Notes under the pieces: generated by a model
The model's input: the letters and a program-made list of their open reading frames with translations, nothing else
What the model was told of the DNA's origin: nothing
Databases searched by the model: none
Part shown: in pieces, positions 12,811 through 12,938 of the stretch
How positions within the stretch are numbered: the stretch's first letter is position 1
Layout of the letters: each line of letters begins with the position of its first letter
Program-made: the position numbers and the translations under genes
Source of the DNA: Terrimesophilobacter sp036565765
GTDB lineage: Bacteria > Actinomycetota > Actinomycetes > Actinomycetales > Microbacteriaceae
NCBI RefSeq assembly: GCF_036565765.1
Contig: NZ_DATCXP010000159.1
DNA: 12,938 bases
Reading direction: 5' to 3' (one strand)

Positions 12811-12847
12811 GAGTGCGATAGCCAACTGTATTGAGCAGAACGCACTC
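12811..12847. repeat. Inverted repeat flanking the permease -10
   Basis: GAGTGCG (12811-12817) and CGCACTC (12841-12847) are perfect 7-bp arms 23 bases apart that enclose the candidate -10. They resemble separated CIRCE half sites, but the order and spacing do not fit CIRCE. Confidence 0.4.
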
Positions 12848-12854
12848 GTGTCAT
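12825..12854 (-). promoter_or_regulatory. Candidate promoter of the permease gene
   Basis: On the minus strand ATGACA (12849-12854) is separated by 18 bases from TACAGT (12825-12830). This would give a leader of about 90 bases before the ATG at 12728. Confidence 0.4.
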
Positions 12855-12882
12855 CACTTTGAGCGAAACTCGTGCCAAAGTG
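12855..12882. promoter_or_regulatory. Possible operator upstream of the permease promoter
   Basis: CACTTTG (12855-12861) and CAAAGTG (12876-12882), perfect 7-bp arms with a 14-base spacer, lie directly upstream of the candidate -35. ACTCGTG occurs twice, 24 bases apart (12844-12850 and 12868-12874). The binding protein is unknown. Beyond 12890 I see nothing I can support. Confidence 0.4.
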
Positions 12883-12938
12883 CGAGCCTGGAGTCACATC
12901 GGACGCTTGCTAGTATTGCCGTTACCGACCGCGGGGCG

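Noticed and set aside
12890..12938. Possible plus-strand promoter (TAGTAT near 12911) for a gene beyond the right edge
   Set aside because: No convincing -35 and no start codon within the window.

Overview
The window looks like a chromosomal segment of a high-G+C actinobacterium, most likely a member of the Microbacteriaceae. This is an inference from several signs together: strong G/C preference at third codon positions, an HspR/HAIR-controlled dnaK operon, a bifunctional-type dCTP deaminase very close to the mycobacterial enzyme, an LAxTG cell-wall sorting signal, and several genes that appear to be transcribed without a leader. No mobile element, tRNA, rRNA or CRISPR array was seen.

Left part (1-5554, minus strand) is a compact heat-shock operon read from right to left: dnaK, grpE, dnaJ, hspR, a small unknown membrane protein, and the start of clpB, which runs off the left edge. 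The operon starts at a promoter flanked by two HAIR operators, one perfect and one imperfect, so HspR made from the fourth gene should repress the whole unit with DnaK as co-repressor. Junctions are very tight (stop, two or three bases, start), with the Shine-Dalgarno sequence inside the end of the gene before. Three things are unusual: DnaJ has no zinc finger and no cysteine, ClpB begins directly at its first AAA+ domain without the N-domain, and a four-helix membrane protein of unknown function is coupled to clpB. A palindromic repeat is embedded in frame in the disordered N-terminus of grpE.

Middle part (5599-8980, plus strand) holds four genes: an Atg22/UMF1-like MFS transporter that is divergent from dnaK, a PEP mutase/isocitrate lyase superfamily enzyme, a MarR-type regulator, and type I isopentenyl diphosphate isomerase (idi). 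Each start codon lies exactly six bases after a -10-like hexamer and none has a clear ribosome binding site, which is the signature of leaderless transcripts. A 19-bp perfect inverted repeat with a 48-base centre separates the transporter from the PEP mutase-like gene.

Right part (9014-12728, minus strand) holds an amino-acid permease of the APC superfamily, dcd, and a secreted seven-bladed YVTN beta-propeller with a sortase anchor. A strong hairpin between the permease and dcd is fully paired only in the minus-strand RNA and abuts the dcd -10 box. Nested repeats lie around the permease promoter at the right edge. The segment is mostly core chromosome; the best candidate for something undescribed is the membrane protein inside the chaperone/disaggregase operon.
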